Below, in pieces: positions 1-9,444 of a DNA stretch of 64,000 nucleotides (within the stretch, counting starts at the first letter, position 1; each line of letters starts with the position of its first letter). This DNA comes from JBAWYM01 sp037143575 (GTDB lineage: Bacteria > Patescibacteriota > Gracilibacteria > Peribacterales > Peribacteraceae): assembly GCA_037143575.1 (NCBI GenBank), contig JBAWYM010000001.1:1-64000 (forward strand), written 5' to 3'. Under the pieces are notes generated by a model. The model saw nothing but the letters and a program-made list of their open reading frames with translations. It did no database searches and was not told the DNA's origin. Both the position numbers and the translations under genes were made by a program.

Positions 1-904
1 TCGTTCCTCCACTAAATCCACCGAATCCTCCGCCGCCACGGGTTGATCCGCCTCCGAAGCCCCCGCCAAACCACATGCCTCCTCTGCCACGCGGGCCACG
101 ACCTCCGGGCTTATAGAGCTTGGAAGCGACGAAATCGAGCAGGAGACCAAAGAGACCAAGGACAGGAATACTCCACCACCAGGTGTAGAGCAATGCGAGG
201 AAGAATCCCACACCGGAACCGATCGCCCCTCCCAGCCACCAAGACTTGGTCTTTCCGAGGAAGGCAATCATCCATTGCAAAATAATCGCTGCGAAAAAGA
301 AGGCGAATGCAACGAATCCTCCGCCGCTGGAATCAGGTGTAGTGTAACGATCGGCGGTATATTCTCCGCCGATGTGCTTCTGCAGTGACGCGATACCAGC
401 ACGAATGCCGCCTGCGTAATCGCCGGTCCGAAAGAGTGGAGTGATATCACGCTCGATCACGCCCTTGACCACAATATCCGGCAGCACCCCTTCGAGCCCA
501 AGACCGGTGGAAATGAAGATTTTTCGGTCCGTGTACGCAATGAGCATGAGGAGACCGTTGTTCTTCGACTGCTGACCGATCTTCCACTGACGAAAGACCT
601 GCACAGAAGCATCGGCAATGGGTTCGTCACCGAGAGTCGGCATGATCAGCACGGCCAGTTCATTACTCGTCTGATCTTTATAGGTCTTCAGGCTATCGGC
701 GATCGATGTCTTGTCCTCAGGAGAAAGAATGCTGGCCATGTCCGTCACGTATCCATCATTGGGCGGAACGGCAAAAGCGGCGCTGGTCCTCGGTATGATG
801 TATAGGAATGAAACAATGACTGAAGAAATGAGGAGAAAACTGTGCGCTGCACGCTGCACGCTATGTGCTTCGCATCGAGCCAATAGTGCTGAGAGGGCAC
901 TCAT
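1..904 (-). CDS. TPM-domain (YgcG-like) membrane protein, 3' end cut by window
   Basis: The reading frame starts at an ATG sharing one base with the lemA-like stop (TGATG) and runs off the window edge after 301 codons. It has an N-terminal hydrophobic signal/anchor (about residues 20-45), a TPM-type extracytoplasmic domain (about 45-180, with the typical 'NNGLLMLIAYTDRKIFI' strand), two membrane helices near 195-245 and a Gly/Phe-rich tail (GGGFGGGSTRGGGGFGGF) that is a hallmark of YgcG/TPM proteins. The pairing with LemA is common in bacteria; the function is not settled. The one-base overlap implies one transcript and coupled translation. Family assignment is confident, role is not. Confidence 0.88.
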   Translation of the reverse strand, partial: MSALSALLARCEAHSVQRAAHSFLLISSVIVSFLYIIPRTSAAFAVPPNDGYVTDMASILSPEDKTSIADSLKTYKDQTSNELAVLIMPTLGDEPIADASVQVFRQWKIGQQSKNNGLLMLIAYTDRKIFISTGLGLEGVLPDIVVKGVIERDITPLFRTGDYAGGIRAGIASLQKHIGGEYTADRYTTPDSSGGGFVAFAFFFAAIILQWMIAFLGKTKSWWLGGAIGSGVGFFLALLYTWWWSIPVLGLFGLLLDFVASKLYKPGGRGPRGRGGMWFGGGFGGGSTRGGGGFGGFSGGT

Positions 905-1521
905 CACTTCGTCTCGGTACCGAAGTCGACTTTCGGAGCGATCTCACTGCCCTGTGCCGCCTCGAAGTTCTTCTCCTGCGGAAAGCCGAGCATCCCGGCA
1001 ATGATCACCGTCGGGAAGCGGCGTACCGCAACGTTATAAGTGCGAACAGCATCGTTGTAATCGCGGCGTGCCACCTGAATGCGGTTCTCCGTACCCTCCA
1101 ACTGTGTCATGAGATCGCGGAAAGCCGCAGTCGCTTGCAGCTGCGGATAGGCCTCTACAGTGACGAGAAGACGGGCAATGGCGGATTCCATATTGTTTCC
1201 TGCGAGAACTTGTTCCTGTCGGGACGGAGCAGATAGCCACTGCGTGCGTGCCTGGATGACAGCAGTGAGAGTGGATTGCTCAAAGTTCGAGGCGCCCTTC
1301 ACGGCAGCCACGAGATTGGGGATGAGGTCTACTCTGCGCTGATACGTCGTCTGCACCTGGCCCCAGGCGGTCTTCAACGCTTCCTGCTGACCAACAAGAC
1401 CATTGTAGCTCATACCGACCCAAAGGCCGATAAGGATAACAATACCGAGCAAGACAAGCCACGGTGAACCACGAAAGGACTTTAGAGCGGTTTTGCCGAC
1501 GGCCTCAAAGGGAGCTGCCAT
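904..1521 (-). CDS. lemA: LemA family protein
   Basis: 205 residues. I start at the ATG at 1521 (MAAPFEAVGKT) rather than farther upstream, because an upstream start would add an unsupported hydrophobic extension. One membrane helix (about residues 20-38) is followed by the LemA helical bundle, recognisable by 'TTYQRRVDLIPNLV' and 'RRFPTVIIAGMLGF'. It lies directly before the TPM gene with a one-base overlap. LemA proteins are membrane-anchored with an outward-facing coiled domain; their biochemical role is unknown. A TATACT hexamer lies 26 bases before the start (short 5' UTR). Confidence 0.9.
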   Translation of the reverse strand: MAAPFEAVGKTALKSFRGSPWLVLLGIVILIGLWVGMSYNGLVGQQEALKTAWGQVQTTYQRRVDLIPNLVAAVKGASNFEQSTLTAVIQARTQWLSAPSRQEQVLAGNNMESAIARLLVTVEAYPQLQATAAFRDLMTQLEGTENRIQVARRDYNDAVRTYNVAVRRFPTVIIAGMLGFPQEKNFEAAQGSEIAPKVDFGTETK

Positions 1522-1627
1522 GAGAAAGTGGGAGAAAGAGTGACTGCAGTATAGCAAAGACATCAAGGGAAAGATCCATTTCCAGTACATGCGGCTGTCA
1601 TCACCAATCGCCTATTGCTTTTCAGAA

Positions 1628-1651
1628 CAAAAAAAACGGGGCATACGCCCC
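1628..1651 (-). terminator. Rho-independent terminator
   Basis: On the minus strand GGGGC-GTAT-GCCCC is followed by eight T. It lies just after the stop of the small minus-strand gene at 1673-1828. Confidence 0.8.
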
Positions 1652-1672
1652 TCTTCATCCAAGCCACTGCCT

Positions 1673-1828
1673 TTACTCAGAAACTCCTTCCAAAACATCC
1701 TTAATCTCGTGCATCGTTCCCTGCTGCCGAAAAAAGTTTTCTCCATCAGACTGTGGAATGACATTTTTGCGCTCATCCATGACCAACTGAGTTTCCGCTT
1801 CCCAGGAACTGCGAGTGCCATGTGACAT
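1673..1828 (-). CDS. Small hypothetical protein, 51 aa
   Basis: An ATG-to-TAA frame of 52 codons begins MSHGTRSSWEAETQL and ends EIKDVLEGVSE. It has a balanced, charged, soluble composition, unlike the overlapping frames, which are Cys/Phe/Arg-rich in shadow style. The stop is 22 bases before a strong terminator on the same strand, which supports a real transcript. No family recognised. Confidence 0.5.
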   Translation of the reverse strand: MSHGTRSSWEAETQLVMDERKNVIPQSDGENFFRQQGTMHEIKDVLEGVSE

Positions 1829-2018
1829 AAATGAATTGGGGAAATGAAGTAGATACCTGCATTTTCATCCTCCAGATCACAAAGGAAACCTGAATGCGCC
1901 ATGAACATGACCTGTATACAAAAATGCTCTTTGCGAAGAGCAAATATCACGAATATTGATGATCGAGTCTCGACAAATTATCATAGGAATTTGCTGGAGC
2001 CAAAACTCCACAGCTCCA

Positions 2019-2837
2019 TCACTTCCTCTTCGCTAGACGTGCGTCGAGCCTGAGAAGGGACTTCTCGAGCGATGCTTTTCGCTGCGGCTGCGTTACCATA
2101 ATTCTCTCGATGCGTTTCACCAATCTCTCACGCAAGGCATTGAAGATTGGTGGAAGGTTGGTAGGTGCGAGATGCAAAGACACAGGATTCGAGACAGAGG
2201 GAATTGTCGGGGCATGCTGTGTGAGAAGGCGCGTGTCAGGAACGAGTTGCGGTGGCTTCCAGCCTTCCCTCTTTCCGCCACCAGTGGGAGTCGGTCCGAC
2301 GGAAGCCGAAGACGATGAGGCCGCTACCGGTCGCGCGGACAGCGGAATCCAGTCCGTTGCGACCTTGTAATCCACCGCTGCGCACGAGGTTTGATTGCTG
2401 CAGTTGAAGACAATCCATCCGACGTTCTCGCCCCATGCATAGCCGGAGAAATTACCCGAGGCATCGATCGTCACGCCGCCATTCGTCGGGGCAAACTGAA
2501 TCCACCCGACGTTCTCGCCCCATGCATTTCCACCAAGGACTCCCGCACTCGTATTCGTCACTGTATAATCCACCGTAGCGCATGACGTATCATTGGAACA
2601 GTTGAGCGAAATCCATCCTGTCGTCTCGTTCCATGCGTAGCCGGTGAGCGCGGAGTCCGTGACGTGGACGGCGCCCTGCGACGCACCGAAATCAATCCAG
2701 CCGATATTCTCGCTCCACGCATAACGATTCACGGCATTGATGGTGCCGTCGGTGGTGGAAGCGACTGCAATGGATGTTGCGCAGAGGATGCTGAAAGCGA
2801 GGAGAAGAAAAGGAGAAATGAGGAGGAGCTTCTTCAT
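2019..2837 (-). CDS. Secreted protein with four 'AWxENxGWI' repeats
   Basis: 272 residues from the ATG at 2837 (MKKLLLISPFLLLAF), an evident Sec signal peptide ending near 'SIAVAS'. Four tandem units of about 45 residues follow, each with a core such as YAWSENIGWIDF, YAWNETTGWISL, NAWGENVGWIQF and YAWGENVGWIVF; two are followed by a Cys pair (CSNDTSC, CSNQTSC). A Ser-rich linker leads to a basic C-terminal tail. No enzyme motif is visible; the Trp-rich repeats suggest a beta-structured surface or adhesive protein (inference). The promoter/leader and signal peptide are nearly identical to those of the gene at 3901-5277. Confidence 0.8.
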   Translation of the reverse strand: MKKLLLISPFLLLAFSILCATSIAVASTTDGTINAVNRYAWSENIGWIDFGASQGAVHVTDSALTGYAWNETTGWISLNCSNDTSCATVDYTVTNTSAGVLGGNAWGENVGWIQFAPTNGGVTIDASGNFSGYAWGENVGWIVFNCSNQTSCAAVDYKVATDWIPLSARPVAASSSSASVGPTPTGGGKREGWKPPQLVPDTRLLTQHAPTIPSVSNPVSLHLAPTNLPPIFNALRERLVKRIERIMVTQPQRKASLEKSLLRLDARLAKRK

Positions 2838-3145
2838 GGGGGAGGGAGATGGTTGTGAGTGTAGCACTGAGGAACGGCGGGCGAGAAAAAGTTGTCTGGA
2901 CGATAATTCACATGATTACGGGATGGGCATGGTTCTTGGAATGATCCCTTGATGAATACTCCGGCAGTTTCGCATCACGCAGAAGTACCGTGCGTTTGCA
3001 AAAAGAGAAGATGATACACTCACCGTTTTCGTGATCGACGACCATCAATAGATCAAGGTGGCATCAGGGACGATACGCCGCTTTCTCAACTGTGCCACAG
3101 TTTGTGTTCCGTGACGGCATTCGCGTAATGTAGGATACATGCGGC

Positions 3146-3712
3146 ATGACAGCACCGTTTTTCAATCTCAATGGCAGAACGCTGGTTCTCATCGACTGGG
3201 CAAACGTGTTCCATGCGCAGCGCAAGAACGGATGGACGGTCGACACGCAGAAACTGTTCTCCTTCTTCAGAAACCATCAGAACATTCATGAGATTGTTCT
3301 GTTTTACGGAACCGACCAACACGCGAAATCGCAATTTTTCCTCGATACGCAAGCCGCCATCGGCTATCGCATCGTAACGAAAGCAGTGAAGAAAGTGCCG
3401 GTAACCACGGATCATGAAGGCAATCCCCTCACGAAACCGATCATGCGGCGCAAGTGTGACTTCGATGTCGAAATCGCCAAAGAGATCCTTTTGAATCTCG
3501 ATGATGAACGGGGATTCATTCTCGTAAGCGGGGACGGCGACTATGCTCCGATCTTTGATGTGCTCCGAGAACGTCATAAGCAGGCCATCCTTATTTTCCC
3601 GAAGGGCGGCCTTGGCCGCGAATACATCGAGAACGATCAGCGAAAGCGGGCAATCTTCCTTTGCTCTCTCGAACGCTTGCGTCCATTGATCGGTTCAAGT
3701 GGTTTGATATAG
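3146..3712 (+). CDS. NYN domain protein (LabA/DUF88 family)
   Basis: 188 residues. PIN-like NYN fold acidic residues are visible: Asp17 in 'VLIDWANVF', the Asp105/Asp107 pair in 'KCDFDVE', and 'SGDGDYAP' at 128-134. Members of this family are predicted or shown to be metal-dependent RNases acting on RNA in the cytoplasm; no specific substrate can be named here. GATACA lies six bases before the ATG and no Shine-Dalgarno is present, so a leaderless message is likely. Neighbours are unrelated secreted proteins, so it is probably monocistronic. Confidence 0.88.
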   Translation: MTAPFFNLNGRTLVLIDWANVFHAQRKNGWTVDTQKLFSFFRNHQNIHEIVLFYGTDQHAKSQFFLDTQAAIGYRIVTKAVKKVPVTTDHEGNPLTKPIMRRKCDFDVEIAKEILLNLDDERGFILVSGDGDYAPIFDVLRERHKQAILIFPKGGLGREYIENDQRKRAIFLCSLERLRPLIGSSGLI

Positions 3713-3900
3713 CTTACCTTGCGCGTGCTCACTACAAAAAATATCCCGGCGAGACCGAAGCCTTACCGGGCGTGATTGATTCTATTATATGACTCCTCAC
3801 CAGTCGGCACAAGGCCAAAATTTCCCAAATTTTTGCGGCGGCCGCACCCGAGACGCTGAGATAAGCAGATGATTCAGATCATCAAATGATCAGGAGACGA

Positions 3901-5277
3901 TCAGGGGCGGAACACGGCACGAAATCTGTAGTCGTTGTTGACGTTGTAGCTATGGAAGAGCGAGCAGGCGTAGTTCATGGCAACCCGCGCGGAAGTGTTG
4001 TTGTACTGCTCGGAAAGCCACTCATTATTGCCGTTATTGCTAAGATCAATACATTTGTCCGTCCGTCCGACCATCTGTCCCCAGTCTCCGTGCGTGGTAT
4101 CCGATGAGCAGGATGTTTCATAATTGTCCGCCCCGGCGCTGTACCCGTTCTTGTAGCCGCAGTAGCCGAAGAAATCCATGCTTGTGGGGAGCCTTGTCCC
4201 CTTCCAGTTCTTGAGGACCTCCGGCGTGATGGGTCCCTGTACACCTCCGGAAGCGGCAACGTTGGGGCTGGTGTACGTTCCCTGACCGGGCAGATCTTTC
4301 TTGCCGTCGTAACAGTCCGCTTGGCAGAAGGCACAGTCACCTGCATCCCATATGGCATCCGCGGTGCCTGCGGCATTTGTGCCACTGTAAGTGGCCACCG
4401 TACCGCTCGGGAAATTGCCGGAGCAGGTGTAGGCGGGGATGTACGTATTGTCACGCACTGAGATATTGTCATCCCCGTTCCAGCTTCCTGCAGATGTGCC
4501 AACCTGCTCCGTTCCCTGTACGCAGATGCCGTCCTCGGGATCGGTGGTGTCGCCGTCGCCGTTCCCGTCCGCGAACCAGTACCAGCCGGAGGCGGCCGCG
4601 CAGTTCGTGGAATTGAGAGCCGTCGAGCCGTTGCCGGAGCCGTTGGCCACCCAGCCGGTGCCGGGGTAACCGCCGCCGGAGGAAAGCGTGCCAGACACCC
4701 CGAAGATGTCTGTGCCGCTCTTGATGTTGCCAACAGCAATATCGCTGTCCAGCGCCGCAATCTGTGCATCAGTTGCGGAAACACGATCATCGCCGTCGTA
4801 ATATCCCGCAGGAGCGGTGAGGTAGTTGACCCCCAGAGCAGCGGCTTGCGCAGTGGAGACGTTATCGCCATCACGGTCGGTCATGGTTCCCGTATCCAAA
4901 TTCCAATCACCGGTGAGGTGTGCTGTTTTTCCGGCAAGTACATCACCCACTGCCGCAGTTCCACCATTGGGCGTCAGTGTTCCGTTGATGCCAAGGTAGG
5001 TGGTTCCGAGCTTCACCAAATTTGCGGTGATCGTCGGGATCGCATCATAGATCTGCGTGAGTGTTTTGAATGACGCAGCCGGAGCTCCGGACGGAGCGAA
5101 AGCGTGATCTCCCGCAGTCGCCGTCGCATTCGTCGTCAGGCGATTGTAAATGTTGGTGAGCGTGTAGCTCGTGGCGGCGGGGGTAGACGGCGGTGCTGTA
5201 GGCGAAAGCGATCCGGCGTAGGCGACGGTGGCCAGAGCGAGGAGAAGAAATGGAGAAGTGAGGAGGAGCTTCTTCAT
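3901..5277 (-). CDS. Large secreted protein of unknown function
   Basis: 458 residues with a clear signal peptide (MKKLLLTSPFLLLALATVAYA). The mature part has Thr/Ala-rich N-terminal repeats with 'TLTNIYNRL' and 'TLTQIYDAI', Gly/Asp-rich segments resembling calcium-binding loops ('DGNGDGDTTDPEDG'), several Cys, and a C-terminal 'YRFRAVFRP' like the end of FISUMP/DUF1566-type lectin-fold domains (tentative). Likely displayed on the cell surface. The sequence from about 60 bases upstream through the signal peptide is almost the same as at 2837, so the two genes share a duplicated export module. No catalytic motif is evident. Confidence 0.72.
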   Translation of the reverse strand: MKKLLLTSPFLLLALATVAYAGSLSPTAPPSTPAATSYTLTNIYNRLTTNATATAGDHAFAPSGAPAASFKTLTQIYDAIPTITANLVKLGTTYLGINGTLTPNGGTAAVGDVLAGKTAHLTGDWNLDTGTMTDRDGDNVSTAQAAALGVNYLTAPAGYYDGDDRVSATDAQIAALDSDIAVGNIKSGTDIFGVSGTLSSGGGYPGTGWVANGSGNGSTALNSTNCAAASGWYWFADGNGDGDTTDPEDGICVQGTEQVGTSAGSWNGDDNISVRDNTYIPAYTCSGNFPSGTVATYSGTNAAGTADAIWDAGDCAFCQADCYDGKKDLPGQGTYTSPNVAASGGVQGPITPEVLKNWKGTRLPTSMDFFGYCGYKNGYSAGADNYETSCSSDTTHGDWGQMVGRTDKCIDLSNNGNNEWLSEQYNNTSARVAMNYACSLFHSYNVNNDYRFRAVFRP

Positions 5278-5345
5278 GGGGGGGGGAATGGATGAGAGTG
5301 TAGCACTGAGGGATGGGGTACGAGAAAAGTTGTCTGAACAATGTT
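5265..5345 (-). promoter_or_regulatory. Promoter/leader shared with gene at 2837
   Basis: Upstream of the ATG at 5277 the minus strand reads CAGACAAC..TTTCTCG..CCCTCAGTGCTACACTC..CCCCCC-ATG. The same words in the same order precede the ATG at 2837. TACACT is the likely -10 element. The leader just before the start is a run of C rather than a ribosome binding site. Confidence 0.5.
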
Positions 5346-5536
5346 ACGACGACATTTTCATAGGAAATAGTTGCCCCCGGAGTGTCGCGCATCGGCTGGA
5401 GCGCGCAAGAGAATTGCGCTGTCCTATAACGAAGGGGGGCAGTGTCTCGCATGGATTCTTTTCAAATACTGCCATTTAAACACAATTGTGAAGTTACTGT
5501 GGATCAATCGCGGCGAAGTCCGCAGACGAAGCCGGA

Positions 5537-5613
5537 TGGTCGGGGCGGCGGGACTCGAACTCGCGGCCTCCTGCTCCCAAAGCAGGCGCTCTAGCCAACT
5601 GAGCTACGCCCCG
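5537..5613 (-). tRNA. tRNA-Pro (anticodon TGG)
   Basis: 77 bases with encoded CCA. The acceptor CGGGGCG pairs with CGCCCCG; the D arm GCTCAGTTGGCTAGAGC and the anticodon arm CCTGC-TTTGGGA-GCAGG are canonical; the T loop is TTCGAGT. One A-C mismatch appears in the T stem (GCGAG/CCCGC). The 3' flank (CCATCCGGCTTCGTC...) resembles the 3' flank of tRNA-Leu at 41068. Confidence 0.93.
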
Positions 5614-5840
5614 GACTGTATTCAGTATACCGAATTCATCACGAAACAGAAAGCCGTTATTCTCCATTCAAAAGAAATGGGGATGACGACACAGACAGAA
5701 ACGCACATGGAACAGGCAGAATAGTGCATTTTCTACAGAACAGGAGTGTCCCGTACATAACGCTTTCTGTATGTATCGCAGAACCTTCCCCTTCAGAATT
5801 TCATGCCCAAACCATCTACAACACGCTAGTATCGGCTCCC

Positions 5841-7967
5841 ATGCTCTGCACCGTCATCACCGCCTCGCGCTCCCGCAGCATCGGCTCTGGATTGACCTAC
5901 GATTCCTCAGATCTGAAAGTCTGCGAAGGTTCGCACGTGATCATCCCCCTGCAGAGAGGCACGATAGAAGGCATCGTCGTGAAGATCGATCAGCAGAAGA
6001 CGGCCGAGTCCTTTGCCATCAAAGCGATTGCCGATGTGATTGGCCATCAACCTCTGCTCACGGAACCCCAGATACAAACACTTGCCTGGATGGCGGAGGA
6101 ATATGCCTGCACGCTTCGACATGCCCTCAGTGTGTGGCTTCCAGCGCCTTCCTGGAAAAATCTTGCTCCTATAAGAGAGACGTATTACCGGCTGATCAAA
6201 CCGGAGATTGAACTCAAAGGAAAACGGCAGCAGAGAATTCTGGAAGTGCTGAGAGGCTTAGACTGGATGAAGGAATCCACGGTTATCGCAGAGTCGGGCG
6301 CTCCCAAATCTTCACTGAAAGCCTTCGTCGATACACAAATCCTGGAGATGGAATCGAGGATGGAAATGCATGACGAGCGCAGTCCCGCGCAGATTCTCAA
6401 TCAACCCGTATTAACGAAAGCGCAGCAGGAAGCCGTAGATTGCATTCGTCAGTCATCCAAACCTTCCCTCCTCTTCGGCATCACCGGCAGCGGCAAGACC
6501 GAAGTCTATGCCTCACTGATCGCCGAGCAAGTGGAAAAGGGAAATCAGGCGATTTTGCTCGTGCCGGAAATTCTGCTGACCGAACACTCCATCCAGAGAT
6601 TTCAGAAACTCCTGCCGCCGGAGCGCATAGCGATCCTCCATAGCAGAATCACGGATGGCGAGAGGAGGAAGCTCTGGCGCAAGATTCGTCGCGGTGATAT
6701 CGATCTCGTGATTGGCTCCAGAAGCGCACTCTTCGCTCCCCTGCCCCGCCTCACGCTCGTGATCCTTGACGAAGAGCATGAGTGGACGTACAAGAACGAA
6801 CAGACGCCCCGCTATCACGCACGCGAAACCGCGGAAGCGCTCTGCCGGTTTGCCGGAGGAAAGCTGCTCCTCGGCAGCGCAACCCCTTCCGTGGAATCCT
6901 GGGCAAAGGCTAAGAACGGTGCATACACTCTCGTTCGTCTTCCGGAGCGCTATGGAAATGCCAAGCTCCCGACCGTCCGCGTCATCGATCTGGAAGGTGC
7001 CGCTTTTGGCAAGCACTACCCCTTTTCCCCTCCACTTATCGAAGCGATCGGGGAGAGATTGAAGAAAGGTGAACAGTCGATCCTCTTTCTCAACCGACGC
7101 GGAGTCGGCAGTGCTCTCCTTTGTTCCCAATGCCGCCGTCGGATCATTTCCCCGGCTTCCGATCTCCCCTTCACGGTCCATCGCGACAGCAGAGGTTCAC
7201 CCTTCCTCCTCGATCACACCTCCGGTCAGCGCTCAGGAATGCCATCGGCATGTCCCTCCTGCGGATCCGTGGATCTCAGGATTGTCGGAGCAGGCACAGA
7301 GCGTCTGGAAGATAGCGTGAAGGAGCTCTTCCCCACCGCCCGTATCCTCCGTGCCGACAGCGACACCCTCGTTCATCCGGAGCAGATGCGTACCCTCCTC
7401 ACGACCATGCGGGAACGCAAAGCAGATATTCTCCTCGGAACACAGAGCATCGTGAAAGGCCTGGACCTGCCGCAAGTCACGCTCGCCGCAGTCCTCATCG
7501 CCGACGTCGGCCTGTCGCTCCCCCACTTCCGTGCCGGCGAACGCGTCTTTCAGCTCCTCACGCAGCTCACCGGCAGAAGCGGACGCGCCGCGCCGGGCGA
7601 TGTCATCATTCAAACCTACCGGCCCGACGCACCGGAAATCCGCTTCGCAGCCCAGCACAAGACCGAAGAATTCCTGGATACGGAGCTCAAGCTTCGCCTC
7701 CACGCCGGCTATCCTCCGGCCACCCGCATGATCCGCTTTCTTCTGCGCGGTCCGGATGCCAAGCGCAGAGCCGATCTCCTGACGATTCAATGTCAGATTC
7801 GCAATGAAGAGCTCCAGCTCAAACTTTCCATCCACTGCGCCCCAACGCTCTTCGGAGGAGGGCGGGAATGGCAGATTCTCGTCCGGGGAAACAAACCACG
7901 GGAAATGCTCCCGAAGCTCGATCTGGATGGTGTAGCGGTAGACGTGGATCCGGTGGAGTGTGTGTGA
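5841..7967 (+). CDS. priA: Primosomal protein N', replication restart helicase
   Basis: 708 residues from the ATG at 5841. This start is chosen because TAGTAT lies eight bases before it and the protein then begins at the normal PriA N-terminus. PriA binds stalled forks and reloads the replicative helicase. Walker A (GITGSGKTEVY) is near residues 211-221, the DEEH box near 310, and the 'QLTGRSGRA' helicase motif is present. Oddity: only two of the four CxxC zinc pairs remain (CSQC near 428, CPSC near 471); the middle four cysteines of the canonical zinc region are replaced. The final third is the usual 3' helicase lobe and C-terminal domain. Confidence 0.95.
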   Translation: MLCTVITASRSRSIGSGLTYDSSDLKVCEGSHVIIPLQRGTIEGIVVKIDQQKTAESFAIKAIADVIGHQPLLTEPQIQTLAWMAEEYACTLRHALSVWLPAPSWKNLAPIRETYYRLIKPEIELKGKRQQRILEVLRGLDWMKESTVIAESGAPKSSLKAFVDTQILEMESRMEMHDERSPAQILNQPVLTKAQQEAVDCIRQSSKPSLLFGITGSGKTEVYASLIAEQVEKGNQAILLVPEILLTEHSIQRFQKLLPPERIAILHSRITDGERRKLWRKIRRGDIDLVIGSRSALFAPLPRLTLVILDEEHEWTYKNEQTPRYHARETAEALCRFAGGKLLLGSATPSVESWAKAKNGAYTLVRLPERYGNAKLPTVRVIDLEGAAFGKHYPFSPPLIEAIGERLKKGEQSILFLNRRGVGSALLCSQCRRRIISPASDLPFTVHRDSRGSPFLLDHTSGQRSGMPSACPSCGSVDLRIVGAGTERLEDSVKELFPTARILRADSDTLVHPEQMRTLLTTMRERKADILLGTQSIVKGLDLPQVTLAAVLIADVGLSLPHFRAGERVFQLLTQLTGRSGRAAPGDVIIQTYRPDAPEIRFAAQHKTEEFLDTELKLRLHAGYPPATRMIRFLLRGPDAKRRADLLTIQCQIRNEELQLKLSIHCAPTLFGGGREWQILVRGNKPREMLPKLDLDGVAVDVDPVECV

Positions 7968-8151
7968 TATTTCCTTGAAGCGCAGGCACCTGTCCTGAGC
8001 TGGTCGAATGGATACCTGCCTGCTGACTGCATAAGAAGGCCTCTTCTGAAAATGAACACTCCGCTTCGATCCGCAGGGAAGTATCCCTGCTCTGATCTGA
8101 TTTTTTCGATGAATCATCTGCTATACTCCCGGCGAACTTCCCCTCCCCATC

Positions 8152-9375
8152 ATGAACCGCATCACCAAATCTCTCCTCATCGTTTCCGCCCTGACGCTCA
8201 TCACCGTCCCGGCGCTTGCACAAAATGTGAAGAATGAAGCGAAGGACAATCCGATATTCCTCAATTTCCTCACAACCCACGGCAACGCCTACATTGCAGG
8301 CTCTGAGGTTTCTCTCACCGACAAAGTCACCGGTGACCTCGTGACCGCCGGAGGGAACATCACCATCAATGGAGCCGTGGATCAAGATATCCTGGCAGCC
8401 GGAGGCAATATTTTCATCAATGCTCCTGCAGGAGGTGATGTCCGCATTGCGGGAGGAACACTGGTGACCAGTGGGAATGTGAATGGCGATCTCGTGGCAG
8501 CTGGAGGAACGATCTCGGTCAGCAGCAATAGCATTGTTCGAGGTGATCTCCTGATCGGCGGTGGTCAGGTGACCATTGCCGGAACAGTGAATGGTGCTTC
8601 GACCATCCGATCCGGTACGGCAAATATCTCAGGGGAGCTCAAAGGAAAAACGGATATCAGCGCTGATCAGATTGTCATTTCCGGCACCTTCGACGGAGAT
8701 ACAGCCCTCGCAGGAAAGTCGATCACTCTGACTTCCACTGCAGTGCTCAAAGGAAAAATCCGCTATTGGCTTCCTGAAGCGGAGAAAGCAGCGTTCGAGG
8801 CAAGCCCGCAACTCAAAGGCTCTGTCACCTTCGACCCAACACTTGAGAAATCGGGGAAATCAGGACCTTCCAAAAATGAGATGGCAGGCGCGTTCCTTGC
8901 GCTCTTCCTGGGCTTCGAGCTCTACATGCTCTGCGCCATGGCGATCATCATTCTCCTCCTCGTCCTCGCATCCAAAACATTCGTCCCCGATGCAGCACGC
9001 GAACTCTCCGTAAATCCTTGGAAGTGTCTTCTCCTGGGCTTCCTCTACTTCGCAGCCGTTCCCGTCGCCTCCTTCCTTCTCATACTCACGGTCATAGGCA
9101 TCCCGCTCGCTGCCACCATTTTCGTAGTCTACATGATCTCCCTCTTCTTCGCGAAAGCGGTGGCTGCCGTCGTCATAGCCGAAATGGTCAACCTCCGTCG
9201 CAAAGTCCGCTGGGGCACCTTCATGATGTTGCTCATGAGCATCGTCGCCTACATCCTCCTGAAGATTGTCGGCGCTGTCCCGCTCATCGGCTGGATCATC
9301 TCCATTGCTGTAATGTTCCTCTCGTACGGAGCGATGCTGACGATCAAGTGGGAGCGGTGGAAGAAGGTACGATGA
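8152..9375 (+). CDS. Bactofilin-like beta-helix protein with C-terminal membrane helices
   Basis: 407 residues. A signal peptide (ends LTLITVPALAQ) is followed by about 180 residues of short Gly/Asn-rich repeats ('GDLVTAGGNITINGAVDQDI', 'GDVRIAGGTL') typical of the polymer-forming bactofilin right-handed beta-helix, then four hydrophobic helices from about residue 255 to the end. Proteins with this order are usually annotated as polymer-forming cytoskeletal family; here the signal peptide implies an extracytoplasmic repeat domain. TATACT at 8122-8127 is 24 bases before the ATG, so there is a short leader, which is pyrimidine-rich and without Shine-Dalgarno. Function is inferred as envelope scaffold. 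Confidence 0.8.
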   Translation: MNRITKSLLIVSALTLITVPALAQNVKNEAKDNPIFLNFLTTHGNAYIAGSEVSLTDKVTGDLVTAGGNITINGAVDQDILAAGGNIFINAPAGGDVRIAGGTLVTSGNVNGDLVAAGGTISVSSNSIVRGDLLIGGGQVTIAGTVNGASTIRSGTANISGELKGKTDISADQIVISGTFDGDTALAGKSITLTSTAVLKGKIRYWLPEAEKAAFEASPQLKGSVTFDPTLEKSGKSGPSKNEMAGAFLALFLGFELYMLCAMAIIILLLVLASKTFVPDAARELSVNPWKCLLLGFLYFAAVPVASFLLILTVIGIPLAATIFVVYMISLFFAKAVAAVVIAEMVNLRRKVRWGTFMMLLMSIVAYILLKIVGAVPLIGWIISIAVMFLSYGAMLTIKWERWKKVR

Positions 9376-9385
9376 GGAAGTTTGA

Positions 9386-9440
9386 GAGATTGTAAGGGTT
9401 GTAAGGGTTGTAAATGTGAAACCTTTTGAACCCTTAGAAC
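9386..9440. repeat. Word-repeat palindrome (TTGTAAGGG)
   Basis: TTGTAAGGGTTGTAAGGG occurs left and AACCCTTAGAACC right, giving an imperfect inverted repeat between two convergent genes. It may act as a bidirectional terminator. Confidence 0.45.
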
Positions 9441-9444
9441 CTGT

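Noticed and set aside
1612..1950. 112-residue minus-strand frame overlapping the small gene at 1673
   Set aside because: Cys/Met/Phe/Arg-heavy sequence that reads through the terminator; the 51-aa frame is better balanced and stops before it.
3735..3785. CCCGGCGAGACC...CCGGG hairpin considered as riboswitch or terminator
   Set aside because: No downstream gene on that strand, no T-run, no known aptamer pattern recognised.
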